Assembly (NCBI GenBank): GCA_002104905.1
Contig: MCFE01000257.1
Coordinates: forward strand, 1 to 64,000
Direction: 5' to 3'
Length of the DNA stretch: 64,000 nt
Origin: Basidiobolus meristosporus CBS 931.73
Taxonomy: Eukaryota; Basidiobolomycota; Basidiobolomycetes; Basidiobolales; Basidiobolaceae
Shown: one piece after another, positions 23,690 through 34,500 of the stretch
Layout: each line of letters opens with the position of its first letter
Numbering within the stretch: the stretch's first letter is position 1
Notes under the pieces: model-generated
What the model was told of the DNA's origin: nothing
The model's input: the letters and a program-made list of their open reading frames with translations, nothing else
The model's database searches: none
Made by a program: the position numbers and the translations under genes

Positions 23690-25260
23690 TCAAGCCTAAG
23701 CTATCATATCAACAAGTGCTCAAGGTTAGCCTGTGCCTATTGTGTCCATATTAGCTTGCAATAAGCAGTTGAGAAGGTTCTTAATAATCCTTGAAAGAAA
23801 TTTTGGACATCTACCATGACTTAGGATAACAAGCCCCTGATGAAAATCAAACCTGGGGCTTAGCATTTGGCCAAAACTAACTGGATGCATATGCGGCTTT
23901 AAGTCAAGATGTATTGCTGATGGTAAATTATAAGACACAAAGTAAGATTTGCAGCCAAAAGACACTCTCAATCAAAAAGGCCAGCCCACATCAAAATATC
24001 TGCACTGGTAGTAATGCTTATTTCTATCACATACATATTGGTAATTGCAGCCAAATACAAGCACTTTGTTCAGTACATTGATATGAAGCTGCCCTCCTGA
24101 ATGAGGAGCTGGATGCAGGTAGGTATATGGACCAACCTAATGGGCCTGCTGACAAATCTATCCCCATTTGGTCTTGAGCTCACAGAATCTCTATATGGTA
24201 TTTAAGTTTTTGTTAAGTAAGTGATATTTCAAGCTAGGCTATTGTTTGTAAGTATCCAAGAATTTACTGCTAACTATAGTATCACCATATGACAGCTTGT
24301 GCAGGTCCAGTGCTGTTAACCTTCTATATGGATTATCCTTTTATACTCACCAATAATAGCTTACCAATGTAAGACACTAACTCCAGCCTATTTAAGCTGT
24401 CCCATTTATGCAATCTAGGGAAGGGAAATTGTTACTTATGCATACAATTCTTAATTGGCTGGAATACCTGCACCATCACCTTTGGTAGGTCCACTACTTT
24501 TGATGCTGTAACCAAGCAGTTCATTGCGGAAGTCTGAAAACCAGTATCCACCCCAACAGATACAAATCTAAGCCAGACTCAAAGTCTGCCAAATCAAGTG
24601 AACCTTGACCATCTTGATGCTTGGACTCTCTTGACTAAATTGCAAGTGGCTGCACAATGCAAATTACGCTACAAAAATATCTACATATCCCACTGTTAGT
24701 GGGCTTGTCAGCTAAACTGATTAGAGCCATGGTCTAACCATCTTGCATCAGTTAAGCATATTTTTCAGTATTAAATAAACAGCCACTGATACTTACTCAA
24801 AGTATATTAATTAAAATTCAAAACAGAAACTTTGAAATACTTAGATGGAGAATGGGGACAATATTTGGAAATCAGCTGATTCATCACTAGACACACTATT
24901 CTCACACATCATGGGGTAGTTTAAGCAATACCAAAAACACATAGAGTACACTTCCCACCTCAAAGCTGGAATATGTAGCAGCCTATAAGACTGCAAAACA
25001 GGAACTGTGGCCAAGAATGCTGCTCACTGATTTGTGCTTGCATCAAAAAGTCCATAATGCATTATTTCAGTGCAATAGAGATGAAAGCATTTATGCAGTG
25101 ATCTTGCTTTTTATGCTAGTACTAAATACCAAGATATTTAGCAGTATTTCATGTGGACTATCCTACAGAGGAAATAATTAACATTATATTTGCCAAGCAA
25201 TTAGCCAAATACAAGTTCAAATATCTTGGATCACAATTAGTTGTACCCTATAAAAAATAA
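23690..25260 (+). pseudogene. Very old Ty1/copia pol remnant
   Basis: Translating across frames gives copia RT landmarks such as ACAYCVHI (about 23,725), ILVIAAKYKHFVQYIDMK (about 24,030), a degenerate LTESLYGI (about 24,180) and, near the end, IFAKQLAKYKFKYLGSQL (about 25,190-25,240). That last piece matches the FTKPLARDKFEYLRSKLG terminus of other copies. Stops are dense and identity to the younger copies is much lower, so this is an older subfamily or a far older insertion. Confidence 0.65.
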
Positions 25261-25321
25261 TGGTAATAATCCCATCAAAAGGCCATCATACCAATTCATA
25301 ATTGGCTTTTGATTAGTACTT

Positions 25322-26327
25322 TGTTGTGTTGTACTATGATTAGTTTGGCGCTTGTTCTACAAAGTAGAGGCTAATCTACAATGTATAATAACTTCCAGTA
25401 TCCTAATACAGAAATAGTTTATTGGGAGTTTGATATACTGATAGAAGATATAACTTTCACTAATATCCTTGATCTTAGTCTCAGAATGTACCATAGGCAG
25501 TGCTTCTCACTTCTACAGCAGTGTTCTGACCTTTTGTTGACTATTGGGCTTATTTACTTTTTTAGTAACTTATCCTTATTTGGGACTCACTTTCCTTTCT
25601 GAGAAAATATTTGCTAATATATTAATTCTGAGCTCCCCTTTAACCTAAAGGGGTGTGGTGTAGAGGTCTCCAAAGGGGTGTCTTTAGAATAAAGGGGCTT
25701 CTTATAGTGGCCTCTAAAGTGGACTTTACACTAAAGGGGTGCCTAAAGGGGTTTCTTTAGAGTAAAGGGGTTTCTTAGAGGGGACTTTTCCAACAGAAAA
25801 GTGGTAGTTTTCCTGTAGAGCTTAGATTGGATTCTTCTGAGTCTTGCAGTCTCTTTACTGATGCGGTACCAATCAAAGTCAGAATACTCAACATTGCAAG
25901 TGATGCAGGGAAGTCTTATATCCTTTAAGCTTGTAATTGTGGTTTAAAAATTCTGGAAAGAGAGCCTCTTGTTTATTTTTCAGCTGGAGAAGTCATATAT
26001 ATCAAAATTCTGAAGGATTGAAGTTTTTAGACAAATGCCAAAGCAATACGTGTGATACAAAGCTATAATTTTGCAGTGGTGCAGATCAGACATAGGTTCA
26101 GCACCTGTGAAAACTATACATGACTTGACTGAGTGGTTCAAGAGTTACACAAGATTGAAGTCACCATAGTCTTGCAATAGAGGTCCATATATATCATGAT
26201 TGGACTCTTTTGATTTCAACTCCTCAAGAACTGCTTCAAATGAGCTGTAACTTGAAACATGCTAGCTACTGAGTGTTTTGCATAGCATTATATTGTTGGG
26301 CAGATTTCTTGTCAGGGTCCAGAGCAC
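25322..26327 (-). repeat. Truncated solo LTR of the long-LTR gypsy
   Basis: Reverse complement of the LTRs at 30,739-31,948 and 38,036-39,276. It starts TGTTGTGTTGTACTATGATTAG and includes the TAAAGGGG-rich array (25,640-25,800). It runs to TGTCAGGGTCCAGAGCA, then switches to family U. The first 140 bp or so of the LTR are missing. It is more diverged than the two LTRs of the resident element. Confidence 0.8.
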
Positions 26328-26750
26328 TACCTCATCTGCCAGTCTTTGCAATAAATTGCTGCAATATTCAAGTGTGTTTTTTTGGGCACTGCTCTTAAAG
26401 AAGCACTGCAACCTCTTCTGGTGCAAGCTAATGTTCCAAAATTCAACTGTAGGTTTTGTGGTAGTCTTTTGAGTTCTTGACATTGCTGCTTTGTCTGTCT
26501 GTGGGATATCCACTTTGTCTACAATGGAGGAGGTGGAGGTAGTGGTAGACAAATTGCTTTTCTCTGCAAACTCATCTACCTCACTGGAGTGCAGCTCAAT
26601 TAGCTGTGCTTCCACCCCTTGTGAAAGCAGCTGTTGTGTTGTTGGTAATTCTTCTTGGCTATGATGGGACTCAGCATGTTCTGGGTTAATGCAATTAATG
26701 TTGAAATAATTAGGAGTCCACCTAATTATTAATATATTATGAACTAGCAC
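26328..26750 (-). pseudogene. Repeat family U, copy 3 (minus)
   Basis: The best open reading frame of family U: 26,750-26,262, 162 codons, of which the last part runs into LTR sequence. It encodes AESHHSQEELPTTQQ, IELHSSEVDEFAEKSNLSTTTSTSSIVDKV, PQTDKAAMSRTQK, VEFWNIS.HQKRLQCFFKSS and EYCSNLLQRLADE. Compared with copy 4 it has two extra codons in the TSTSS run, an in-frame indel. The sequence is acidic and Ser/Thr-rich followed by a helical segment. No domain recognised. Confidence 0.55.
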
Positions 26751-27599
26751 TTAGTGAAATGATATATTTTAGATTATCAACATGAAAATTAGTTTGTAAG
26801 ATATTTACTAATTATTAGGAATTAGAGAAGTACAGAATTTTAGGAAAATCTGAAACTTGTCCAAATGAGCCAAAACTTGGCACATGTACTCCTGAGACTC
26901 CCCTAATAATGACCAAATAGTTGCATTTACGTAGTTCTGCAATAAGTATAAATACTGTGTTGCAACTCAATAAAACATCAAGTGAATATCATGTAAATCT
27001 TCTTGAACCATTGTGCACCATTGATCACTAAATTTTTGATGCAAGTAATATTAAGGTTTTCTCACACCTGAGACAGAACCTCCTAAATAGACACCCTGCA
27101 TACTTAAACATCATCTATAGCACTAGTGCAGCCAATTGATTTGTCTTGCAGCTACCCAATTTGTTGTGTGCCAGCTAAGACACGTTGTCCAATTACTGTT
27201 ATCAGGGATTTACTTGCTCAGTAGGCAAAATGGGATTTTAATGGTAAATCAGGGAGCTTGTGTATTGGTCAATGAGCAAACTGGAAGCTCACTGCTTCAG
27301 GATACCTCTAGACTAATCAACAACTGACACACTATCCAATTGGAGCAATGGTAACTAAAATGCTAAGGATCTGAATAGTCTGTATTGTGGTACACATTCA
27401 TTTCCAAAAGCATTAAACAAACACATCCAGATTCTGGATGTTACCTGCCATGATAATAGTATTTAGTTGCACATGTGATGCAAACTCTATGAGTTGGTGC
27501 AATCATCCATGCTAACCTCATTGTGTCAGATTATGCCAAACAGTGCAAGCTTGTCTAACAGTAATCCTGTAAACTGATAGCTGCAACATTGCACCTAGT
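26751..27599. other. Unassigned repeat-like DNA
   Basis: No gene. Part of it (about 26,760-27,020) has the layout of a diverged copia LTR (CATGAAAATTAG, CAAAACTTGGCACATGTACTC, AAGTATAAATACTG, CATCAAGTGAATATCATGT) but without clean ends. The rest is AT-rich with scattered stops. Confidence 0.4.
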
Positions 27600-28455
27600 T
27601 GTCCAAAACAACTGCAGACTGTGCTGCACACCCTGGCATGGTACAATGGAGCATATCTGCAAAGTATCAGTCAAGGCAGTAGTGGAAGACCTGGCAGTAA
27701 TAAAGGTAACTATAAAAAAGTCTACCCAAGCCAGAGGCAGGGAAGCATGAGAATAAACTGCAGTTTTCACCTATTAATTCTGGCAGCCAAGAACAGGCTG
27801 AATCTACAATATCCAAGACAATTTACCCACAAGACAATAGCAGCTTTCCCAGGAGATGAAAGCAGAGCCAGTGACCTGCACTCCAGTGCATAAGATGAGC
27901 CAGCAAAGAAAGGCAGCTTGTCTACCACTGCCTTCACATCCCCCATTGTAGACAGAGTGGAGATCCCACTGACAGACAAAACATTGACATCAAGAGCTTA
28001 ACAGACTATCAAAGTACCTACAGTGAAGTTTTAAAACAATAACAGGCTCACTAAGAAGTTACAGCACTTCTTCATGTGCAGTGCTGAAGAAAAAGCACTT
28101 GAATCTTCCAAGGACCTATTGCAAAGACTAGCAGATTAAGTGGTAGGCCTTGTAGTTACAGCTGAAGACCAGGATGTATGGTCACCAGTGCAAAAATAAT
28201 GACGCAAAGCTCTAGGGATTCCCCCAAAGTCATGGAGAAAGGCATTACAGCAAAATATTTGGTGAATGGTAGATTCTGATACGGTTACTTGCTGAGTACA
28301 GGGTTGGGGTTAATTTCAGTGTTGGGTATAGTAACTTATATAGGACAGTACAACTGGCAATTGAGTTATAAATGAAGCTTCAATGAAAATAAACCAACTT
28401 TTATATGTGAAGAGTAAGAGCATTGGCTGTGTCAGGAAGTAAGGAGTGTGAAAAA
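27600..28455 (+). pseudogene. Repeat family U, copy 5 (plus)
   Basis: Matches copies 1 and 4 from the KVYPSQRQGS-like region (about 27,720) through LHSSA.DEPAKKGSLSTT (27,880-27,930) and LLQRLAD (about 28,115) to CAGGAAGTAAGGAGTGTGAAAAA. There it is cut by a minus-strand copia LTR at 28,456. Frames are broken at several points. Confidence 0.5.
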
Positions 28456-28802
28456 TGCTGTAAGAATCTTAGAAATATTGGATGTGTCTGTGAGAACCAG
28501 TAAATTAAGTAGATCTTACTTAAGGATTTATTAAATGCAAATGTAGTATTTATACTTTTACATGATCTTGGTAATGTGACACAAAGAATAGGTTTAGGAA
28601 GGTCCCAAGAAAATGTGTGAAAAGGTTGGGGCTGTTTGAACAACTTTGAGAATTCTCATGTTCTATGTACCTGATAATTTGATGACACTATTCCAGGTAA
28701 CCCCCAACAAGGAATTTGGTCAGTACTCTCTAAGATCTATAGATAATGATCCAAATGACCAAGACTGGTGAGTATCTAGGTTGAATTACAAATTTCACTA
28801 CA
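28456..28802 (-). repeat. Copia LTR (minus), 3' LTR of a truncated copy
   Basis: On the plus strand it begins TGCTGTAAGAATC and ends CACTACA. It contains the conserved GTAAAAGTATAAATACTAC-type promoter block in complement. It lies downstream (minus sense) of RNase H and inside family U copy 5. Confidence 0.8.
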
Positions 28803-29655
28803 TTCCCACTCAGGAAAACATTTATACTAAATAGTCCTAATTGTGTCCTAAGATATTTAAATTTGTCTCTCACATATGGTTTGGTAATAATTTCTGCAAT
28901 GATTTCACTTGTAGGACACTAAACTAAGTTAACCAAGCTATGCTCTATGGCCTCACAAACAAAATGACGTCTAATATACACATGCTTAGCTCTAGCATGA
29001 CAAATTGGATTTCTACCTTGTTGTATACATCCTTGATTATCATGAAATAAAGTAATAGGCATTTTTTGACATAGGCCTAAATATGTAAAAAGCTTTCTTA
29101 ACCACATTGCTTCTTTTATAGCTTCACAGGCTGCCATGTACTCTGCTGCTGTGGTAGAAAGTTCTATGGTTGGTTGCTTTCTTGAATTCCATAAAATTGT
29201 GCCTTTGCAGTAAAGAAAGGTGTATCCTGTGGTAGATCTTCTGTCTGCCAAATTTTGTCCCCTATCAGCATCAGAATTTCCCATAAGATCCTGTTCTGAA
29301 TCCTTATAAGTGTATCTTAAGCAGATATCAGCTATCCTATTAGGTATCTAAAAATCCACTTAACTGCTGCAATATGATGAGATACAAAGATCTGGTTATG
29401 CTGGTTGACAACTTACACTAAATATGAAATATCTGGATGTGCTCCAGGCATGATATATATCAGACTGCCAGCCATAGATTGATAAGTAAACTTTGGGCTT
29501 TTGGATTACAACCAGCTCTGTTAATTAGGTTGAGTGTTAAACAAGTTGGGGTTTTTCTCTGTAGGCAGTAGTCACTAGTTTACAAGCTTCCATTTGGTAC
29601 TTCTTAACTATATCTTCAATATACCTAGAGTGGCATAGGGTGCTGGGCTGGGTAC
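28803..29655 (-). pseudogene. Copia RT/RNase H fragment (minus)
   Basis: RNase H is read from 29,284 to 28,919 (GNSDADRGQNLADRRSTTGYTFLYCKG ... MAACEAIKEAMWLRKLFTYLGLCQ ... NPICHARAKHVYIRRHFVCEAIE). RT C-terminal pieces extend up to about 29,640. The 5' part is replaced by another LTR at 29,660. Stop codons and frameshifts are present. Confidence 0.85.
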
Positions 29656-29659
29656 TTTT

Positions 29660-30007
29660 TGCTATAAGAGTCTTGGAGATATTGGAAGTGATTGGGCAAA
29701 CAAGTAGACTATGTGGTTTTCACTTAATTATTTAATGAATGTAAAAGTAGTATTTATACTTTTACATGGTCTTAGCATTACAAGCACATAGAATAGATTA
29801 AGGAAGGTCCCAAGAACATGTGTGCAAAGATTGGGGCTGTTTAGACAACCTTGTGAGTTTTCATGCTCTGGGTACCTGGTATTTTGGTGAAAATATTCTA
29901 AGTGAATCCTGAGAAGGAATTTAGTCAGTTTTATCTAGGTTCTGAAGGTAATGATCTAAGTGACTAAGTTGGTGAATATCTAGGTGGAAATGCAAATTTT
30001 TACAACA
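29660..30007 (-). repeat. Copia LTR (minus) of a second truncated copy
   Basis: About 348 bp; plus-strand start TGCTATAAGAGTC and end TTACAACA, followed by the complement of the polypurine tract (CTCCCACTCAGC). It is therefore a 3' LTR attached to the small pol stub at 30,008-30,095. Confidence 0.85.
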
Positions 30008-30095
30008 CTCCCACTCAGCTAAATATTCATACTGACTAGTCCTATTTTTGACCAAGGATTTTCAAACTTGTCTCCAGCAAATGGTTTGGTAAATA
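30008..30095 (-). pseudogene. Copia RNase H terminus, cut by a MITE
   Basis: The end of pol (FTKPFAGDKFENPWSKIGLVSMNI) on the minus strand. It stops at GGTTTGGTAAATA, exactly where the palindromic MITE half begins. In other copies the sequence is GGTTTGGTRAATATA, so the MITE target was TA. Confidence 0.8.
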
Positions 30096-30097
30096 GA

Positions 30098-30488
30098 CTT
30101 GTCCTGTTGGATAGTGCCACATTGAGCCATGAGTACCAATTAATGCCATAATGTACCAGGGAGGCCAAGTGAGCCTCTACTTGGCCACAGAGTGTGAAAC
30201 ATAGCTCTGCATCTTCATGCAAGGCAGCCCCTGTGTTTCACTCATTATACTGGAGAAAATCCATATTTTGACCTGTTTTTTTGGATCAATGTTGTGCATG
30301 ATGTGTAAGAGCACAAAAGGATTGAAGATGTGCACCTGGTACTCAATACCCATGGCACTCTGGATCTAGCTCCTGTAGCTTGTATCATATTACAAAATGA
30401 ATGAAACTATCTTGGTCCACTGGTACTATCTGGCACTACAAATGCTCTATGTAGGTTCTACTTTAGGGCTAATATTTAAATATGGTGC
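30098..30488. repeat. Palindromic TA-MITE, left half plus centre
   Basis: Begins GACTTGTCCTG after TA and matches the left arm and spacer of the 732-bp palindrome through GGGCTAATATTTAAATATGGTGCC. The right arm is missing. Confidence 0.75.
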
Positions 30489-30738
30489 CTATGCGTATTT
30501 GTAGAGGTTAGTAAGCAGGAGGCCATAGCTTCTTTTGATTCAAGCTATATGTGGAATACCCAAGGTTGTAGTGGGTAAGCAAATAAAGAGGGGTGAATCT
30601 ACAGAGAAATATATGAATTGCACAGGGGGTAGTAGCAAAAGGAAATACCATATGATAAATTGGTACAGTAGTGTTGTATAGAACCAGCTGTAGGCTGTCA
30701 TACTGCCAATATAATGCCATCAAAGTCTTGCTGTGAGG
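30489..30738 (+). pseudogene. C-terminal fragment of the Tnp2-like transposon
   Basis: Reverse complement of 5,540-5,760 in copy B (shared GGAATACCCAAGG, GTAAGCAAATAAA, CAGCCTACAGCTGGTTC in complement). It sits between the half MITE and the gypsy 5' LTR. Confidence 0.6.
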
Positions 30739-31948
30739 TGTGGTAATGGAAAGTATTCCATTACTACAATATCTCTATGCCAATATTGCACTCATTTCTT
30801 TATTTTGCTTTTTGCTATTGTAACACACAAGTGAAAGATCAAGAATTTCCAACTTTGAAGAACAAATGCCCCAGACCCTGACAAGCAATCCACCCAAGAA
30901 TATTGTCATACAGAACACATAGTAGCCAACACATGTTTCAAATTACAGCTCATTTGAAGCAGTACTTAAGGAGTTATGACCAAAAGAGTCCAACTATTAA
31001 ATATACTATGCCTTATTGCTAGGATTACTATGGTGACTTTGATTGCATGTAACTTTCGAGCCAGCCAATCATATCACGTGAAATTTTCACAGGTGCTGCG
31101 CCTATGTCCGATCTGTGCCACTGCAAAATTTTAACTTTGTATCACATGTATTGCTTGCGCAATTGCCCAAAAACTTTGATCCTTCAAAATTTTCATATAT
31201 ATGACTTCCCCAGCTGAAAAATAAAGAGAGAGCCTCTCTTTCCAGAATCTCCACACTACAATTACAAGTTTAAAGGTTATAAGACTTCCCCTGCATCACT
31301 TGCACTGTTGAGTATTCTGACTTTGATCGGTACTACATCAGTAAACAGACTGCAATGCCCACAAGAATCCAATCTAAGTTCTACAAGAAACTACCACTTT
31401 TCTGTTGGAAAAGTCCCCTCTAAGAAGCCCCTTTACTCTAAAGACCCCTTTAGAGACCCCTTTAAGAAACCCCTTTACTCTAAAGAAGCCCCTTTAGGCA
31501 CCCCTTTGGTGTAAAGTCCACTTTAGAGACCACTACAAGAAGCCCCTTTACTCTAAAGACACCCCTTCAGACACCCCTTTAGGTCTAAAGACCCCTTTAG
31601 AGACTTCTACAACACACCCCTTTAGGTTAAAGGGGAGTTCAGAGTTTCCATTTTAGGAAGTATTTTCTCAGAAAGGAAAGTGACTTCCAAATAAGGAAAA
31701 GTTACTATAAAAGTAAATAAGCCCATTACTCGACAGAAGGTCAGAATACTGCTGTAGAAGTGATAAACACTGCCTACAGTATATTTTGAGCCCAAGATTG
31801 AGGAAATTAGTGAAAGTTATATCTTCTATTGGTATATCAAACTCCCAATAAACTATTTCAGTATTAGCATACTGGAAGTTGTTGTATATTGTTGATTAGC
31901 CTCTACATTGTAGAACAAGCCCCAAACTAATCATAATACAACACAACA
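30739..31948 (+). repeat. 5' LTR of the long-LTR gypsy
   Basis: Starts TGTGGTAATGG and ends CAACACAACA. It contains a block rich in CCCCTTTA units (31,413-31,634). The internal region starts AGAATTTGGTGGAGGACC; the TGG in it suggests a primer-binding site a few bases inside, but I could not name the tRNA. Confidence 0.92.
31413..31634 (+). repeat. CCCCTTTA-type tandem array in the 5' LTR
   Basis: More than ten CCCCTTT runs spaced by 6-20 bp of ACTCTAAAGA-like sequence. The complementary strand has repeated GGGG tracts. The array is shared with the 3' LTR and the solo LTR at 25.6-25.8 kb, and differs in length between copies. Confidence 0.85.
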
Positions 31949-32015
31949 AGAATTTGGTGGAGGACCTGGGTAGTTTGAACCTTTCACTATACAAGCATCA
32001 AGAAACGTTACAAGA

Positions 32016-32729
32016 ATGACCAATACACCACTCCCAGAGTTAATAGCCACTTTTAAAGGTGCCATTCCAGTAAAATTCTCAGGAGAAAATGTTACTGAGT
32101 TTCTAGAAGAGTTTAACAATATAGCTGCTGCATTTGAGCTATCACACAAGAACAAAATCCAGTTGTTTCCCTTTCCCTGTGAAGTTGAAGTATCAAGATT
32201 CTTACAAAGTTTGGACCCATTTAAGATATCTGTTGGCACTAACTATAACTGGGACACTGCTCAACAAGCTATTTTAGCTGAATACCAAAAAGAAGCACAG
32301 TTTGTTACACTAAATGAGCTAGAAATGCCTTATGACAAGACCCAACCCTTGCAGAAGTACATTCAAAAGTTTGAGTCAAAAGCAAGGCATGTTGAAGCAG
32401 CTATTGGAATTCCAAGATTTTATCAAAGAAACTATTTTCTGATGAGTATGCCTCCTGAAATATGTTATGCCATTAGCCACCAAGTTCAGGCTACAAGCTC
32501 CTACAACAATGTTAAACAAATGGTGTTAAACTATCAATCAGGGAGACAAGTCATGGATTCCATTAATATTCAAATGAAGATTTCCACTCCAGCTAAACAA
32601 ATTCTTCATCGTACAAATAACCCACAAAGTGATCAGGTTAGTGAATTAATTGATGCATTAGGAAAACTGACGCTTAAGTTGGACTCTCAAAGTGTACCAT
32701 CATCAAGCATCAACAAGGCAAGACCATAA
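32016..32729 (+). pseudogene. Gypsy Gag
   Basis: A 237-codon reading frame opening 67 bp after the LTR (MTNTPLPELIATFKGAIPVKFSGENVTEFLEEFN). It has the capsid-like pattern found in fungal gypsy Gags (LFPFPCE.EV..FLQSL, AEYQKEAQFVTLNELEMP, YFLMSMPPEICYAI). It ends at TAA 32,727-32,729, and similar Gag-like sequence resumes at about 32,760, so the stop is probably secondary. The following part has YCVYCESAEHSRYGC, a CX2C...H...C cluster that could be a zinc knuckle. Confidence 0.8.
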
Positions 32730-33434
32730 AATCCCAAAACAACCAGTAATTATCCACAGCAAACCAAATATTGTGTGTACTGTGAATCTGCTGAGCATAG
32801 CCGTTATGGTTGTCAAATATTGAATATTGATATTGACAGTCATAAGGTTATGATTGATTGTTATGGGAAGATCTGTGATATTGCTGGAAACCGCTTGCCT
32901 ATCAACAGAGGTTATAGTGGAATGAGGTCCTATGTACTTGCTCAAGAAGAATCAAGTAAAAGCACCAAGACATCAAATTTCATACAAATCCAAAAGACTG
33001 CAGAAATTCCAAGCAAGGAACGTTACGTACTCACAATATCAGATCCATCAGGGCAGGTCCAAGAATGTCTAATGGAAAAAGAGGAAGTTGAAGAGTTTAA
33101 TTGCCTTATTGATAAGAGAAAGTATGTTTCTACAGAGAACAATCCTAAAAAAGTGTGTACCAACAAAAGAAATCAGCCAATTGTTGAAATACCAGTACAG
33201 CCAGAAACATCAAAAATCCAAAAAGAACACTTGCAACCTCAATATAAGTATGACACTACTGCAATTACACAGAAAGTTATCGACAAATTCTGGAAATCTC
33301 CATTTCCACAACTTACAAATCAAGAAATGTTCACCGCCATCAACAATCTCAGTCAACTACTACCAGAAATGGTTAAGCCTATGAACAAAGATATCCTGAA
33401 GAATTATCAAGAACAGTCATCAACAACGTTGTAG
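32730..33434 (+). pseudogene. Gypsy Gag C-terminus / pol N-terminus
   Basis: Continuation after the Gag stop. The first Met lies at 32,775, but the reading extends upstream to the CVYCESAEH cluster. It encodes a lysine-rich linker (KHLQPQYKYDT, FPQLTNQEMFTAINNLSQLLPEMVK, NYQEQSSTTL). It is interrupted after STTL by the inserted solo LTR; the reading resumes at 34,506 with LSSEQLQFEVEKAF. The region corresponds to the spacer before the protease. Confidence 0.75.
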
Positions 33435-34500
33435 TGGGGTGACAGTGACACCCACTGACAGATGTGCTCATTCCCTTATTTTCTACTTCCCTATATCCCT
33501 ACTACACTCATTTTAGTTTTATCCCATTTGTCTTACCCAATCAGTACTATCCCATAAGCCGGTTGACTATCACACCTGCTTACCCTATTGCATAAGTAAC
33601 CCCTCACTTTATGTAAGATTACTAGTTACAAGTGCTTCTATATTAGGCAAGTACCCGCGCCAGTACCCGTGACACATGATCAACCCGTGTCACCATCCCT
33701 ACCATTTCCATACCATATATGGTATCCCCATGTTACACAGGTTTCAGAATACTGATTCCTGATTGGTTGGATGTGCTGTGCCTCTTAGAACCTTCCGGCA
33801 CCTACTTAGAACATTCTTAGGTCATTCTGATGTCATTAAGATTTCTATTGATATCCGGAACCTTCTGGAACACCATGATTAGTAATCACTTAGCCTGTGA
33901 GAAAAGTATATAAGGGAGGCTATCCCTCAACAATAAATCATCATCCCTTTTATCAATATACCGACTTGTTGATTAGTGTGATCACTGCTACCTGCTGCTA
34001 CCTGAACTTCCAACCCTAGACCACAGGACACTCCCAGGAAACTGCGCTGACAGCCAACTGACCTTGGAGGCACTACTTGTGAGGAATACTCAGAGTAGGT
34101 ATCTTTTATTATATTTGATTCTTTCCCAAGTTTGTTCTTGTACAGGCAAAGATACTTTTCTGTCTTTGTAACTATTGACCAAAGCTGCATTCTTATCAAG
34201 TCCCTGCTGGTGGAGTTTACAGTTGTTTTGACTTTGGAAGCTTTAGTACATTGTCATCTCAAAGGACGCTGAACCCAGCACATACTTTTGTTAAGACGCC
34301 AACTAAGTTGGGGATTGTAGCTCAATAGTTTTCCCTTGACAAGCTTGTGGCTTTATTCCCCTTCACATTAGATTAGAGACAGAACCCAAGTATTCCTAGC
34401 AAGCTTTTGCCAGAGGTTATCGCACCCAGTGAACACCCCACACACAAAACACTTGAGAAGTGTTGGACGTATCTCTCCCTTGGACTTATACACCACCACA
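33430..34500 (+). repeat. Solo LTR inserted in the gypsy pol
   Basis: 1,071 bp, starting TGTAGTGGGGTGAC and ending ACACCACCACA (termini are near-perfect inverted repeats, TGTRGTGG). It is flanked by the 4-bp direct repeat ACGT (33,426-33,429 and 34,501-34,504). It carries a TATATAAG box at 33,907-33,914 and many CpGs. A second, more decayed copy lies at 40,029-41,083. No internal region of this retroelement is in the window. Confidence 0.88.

Noticed and set aside
31413-31634. Possible CRISPR-like array or satellite
   Set aside because: The CCCCTTTA units are irregular, lie inside a retroelement LTR, and have no constant repeat/spacer layout.
33430-34500. Intron or host gene interrupting the gypsy pol
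   Set aside because: TG...CA ends, ACGT duplication and a second copy at 40 kb show it is a solo LTR.
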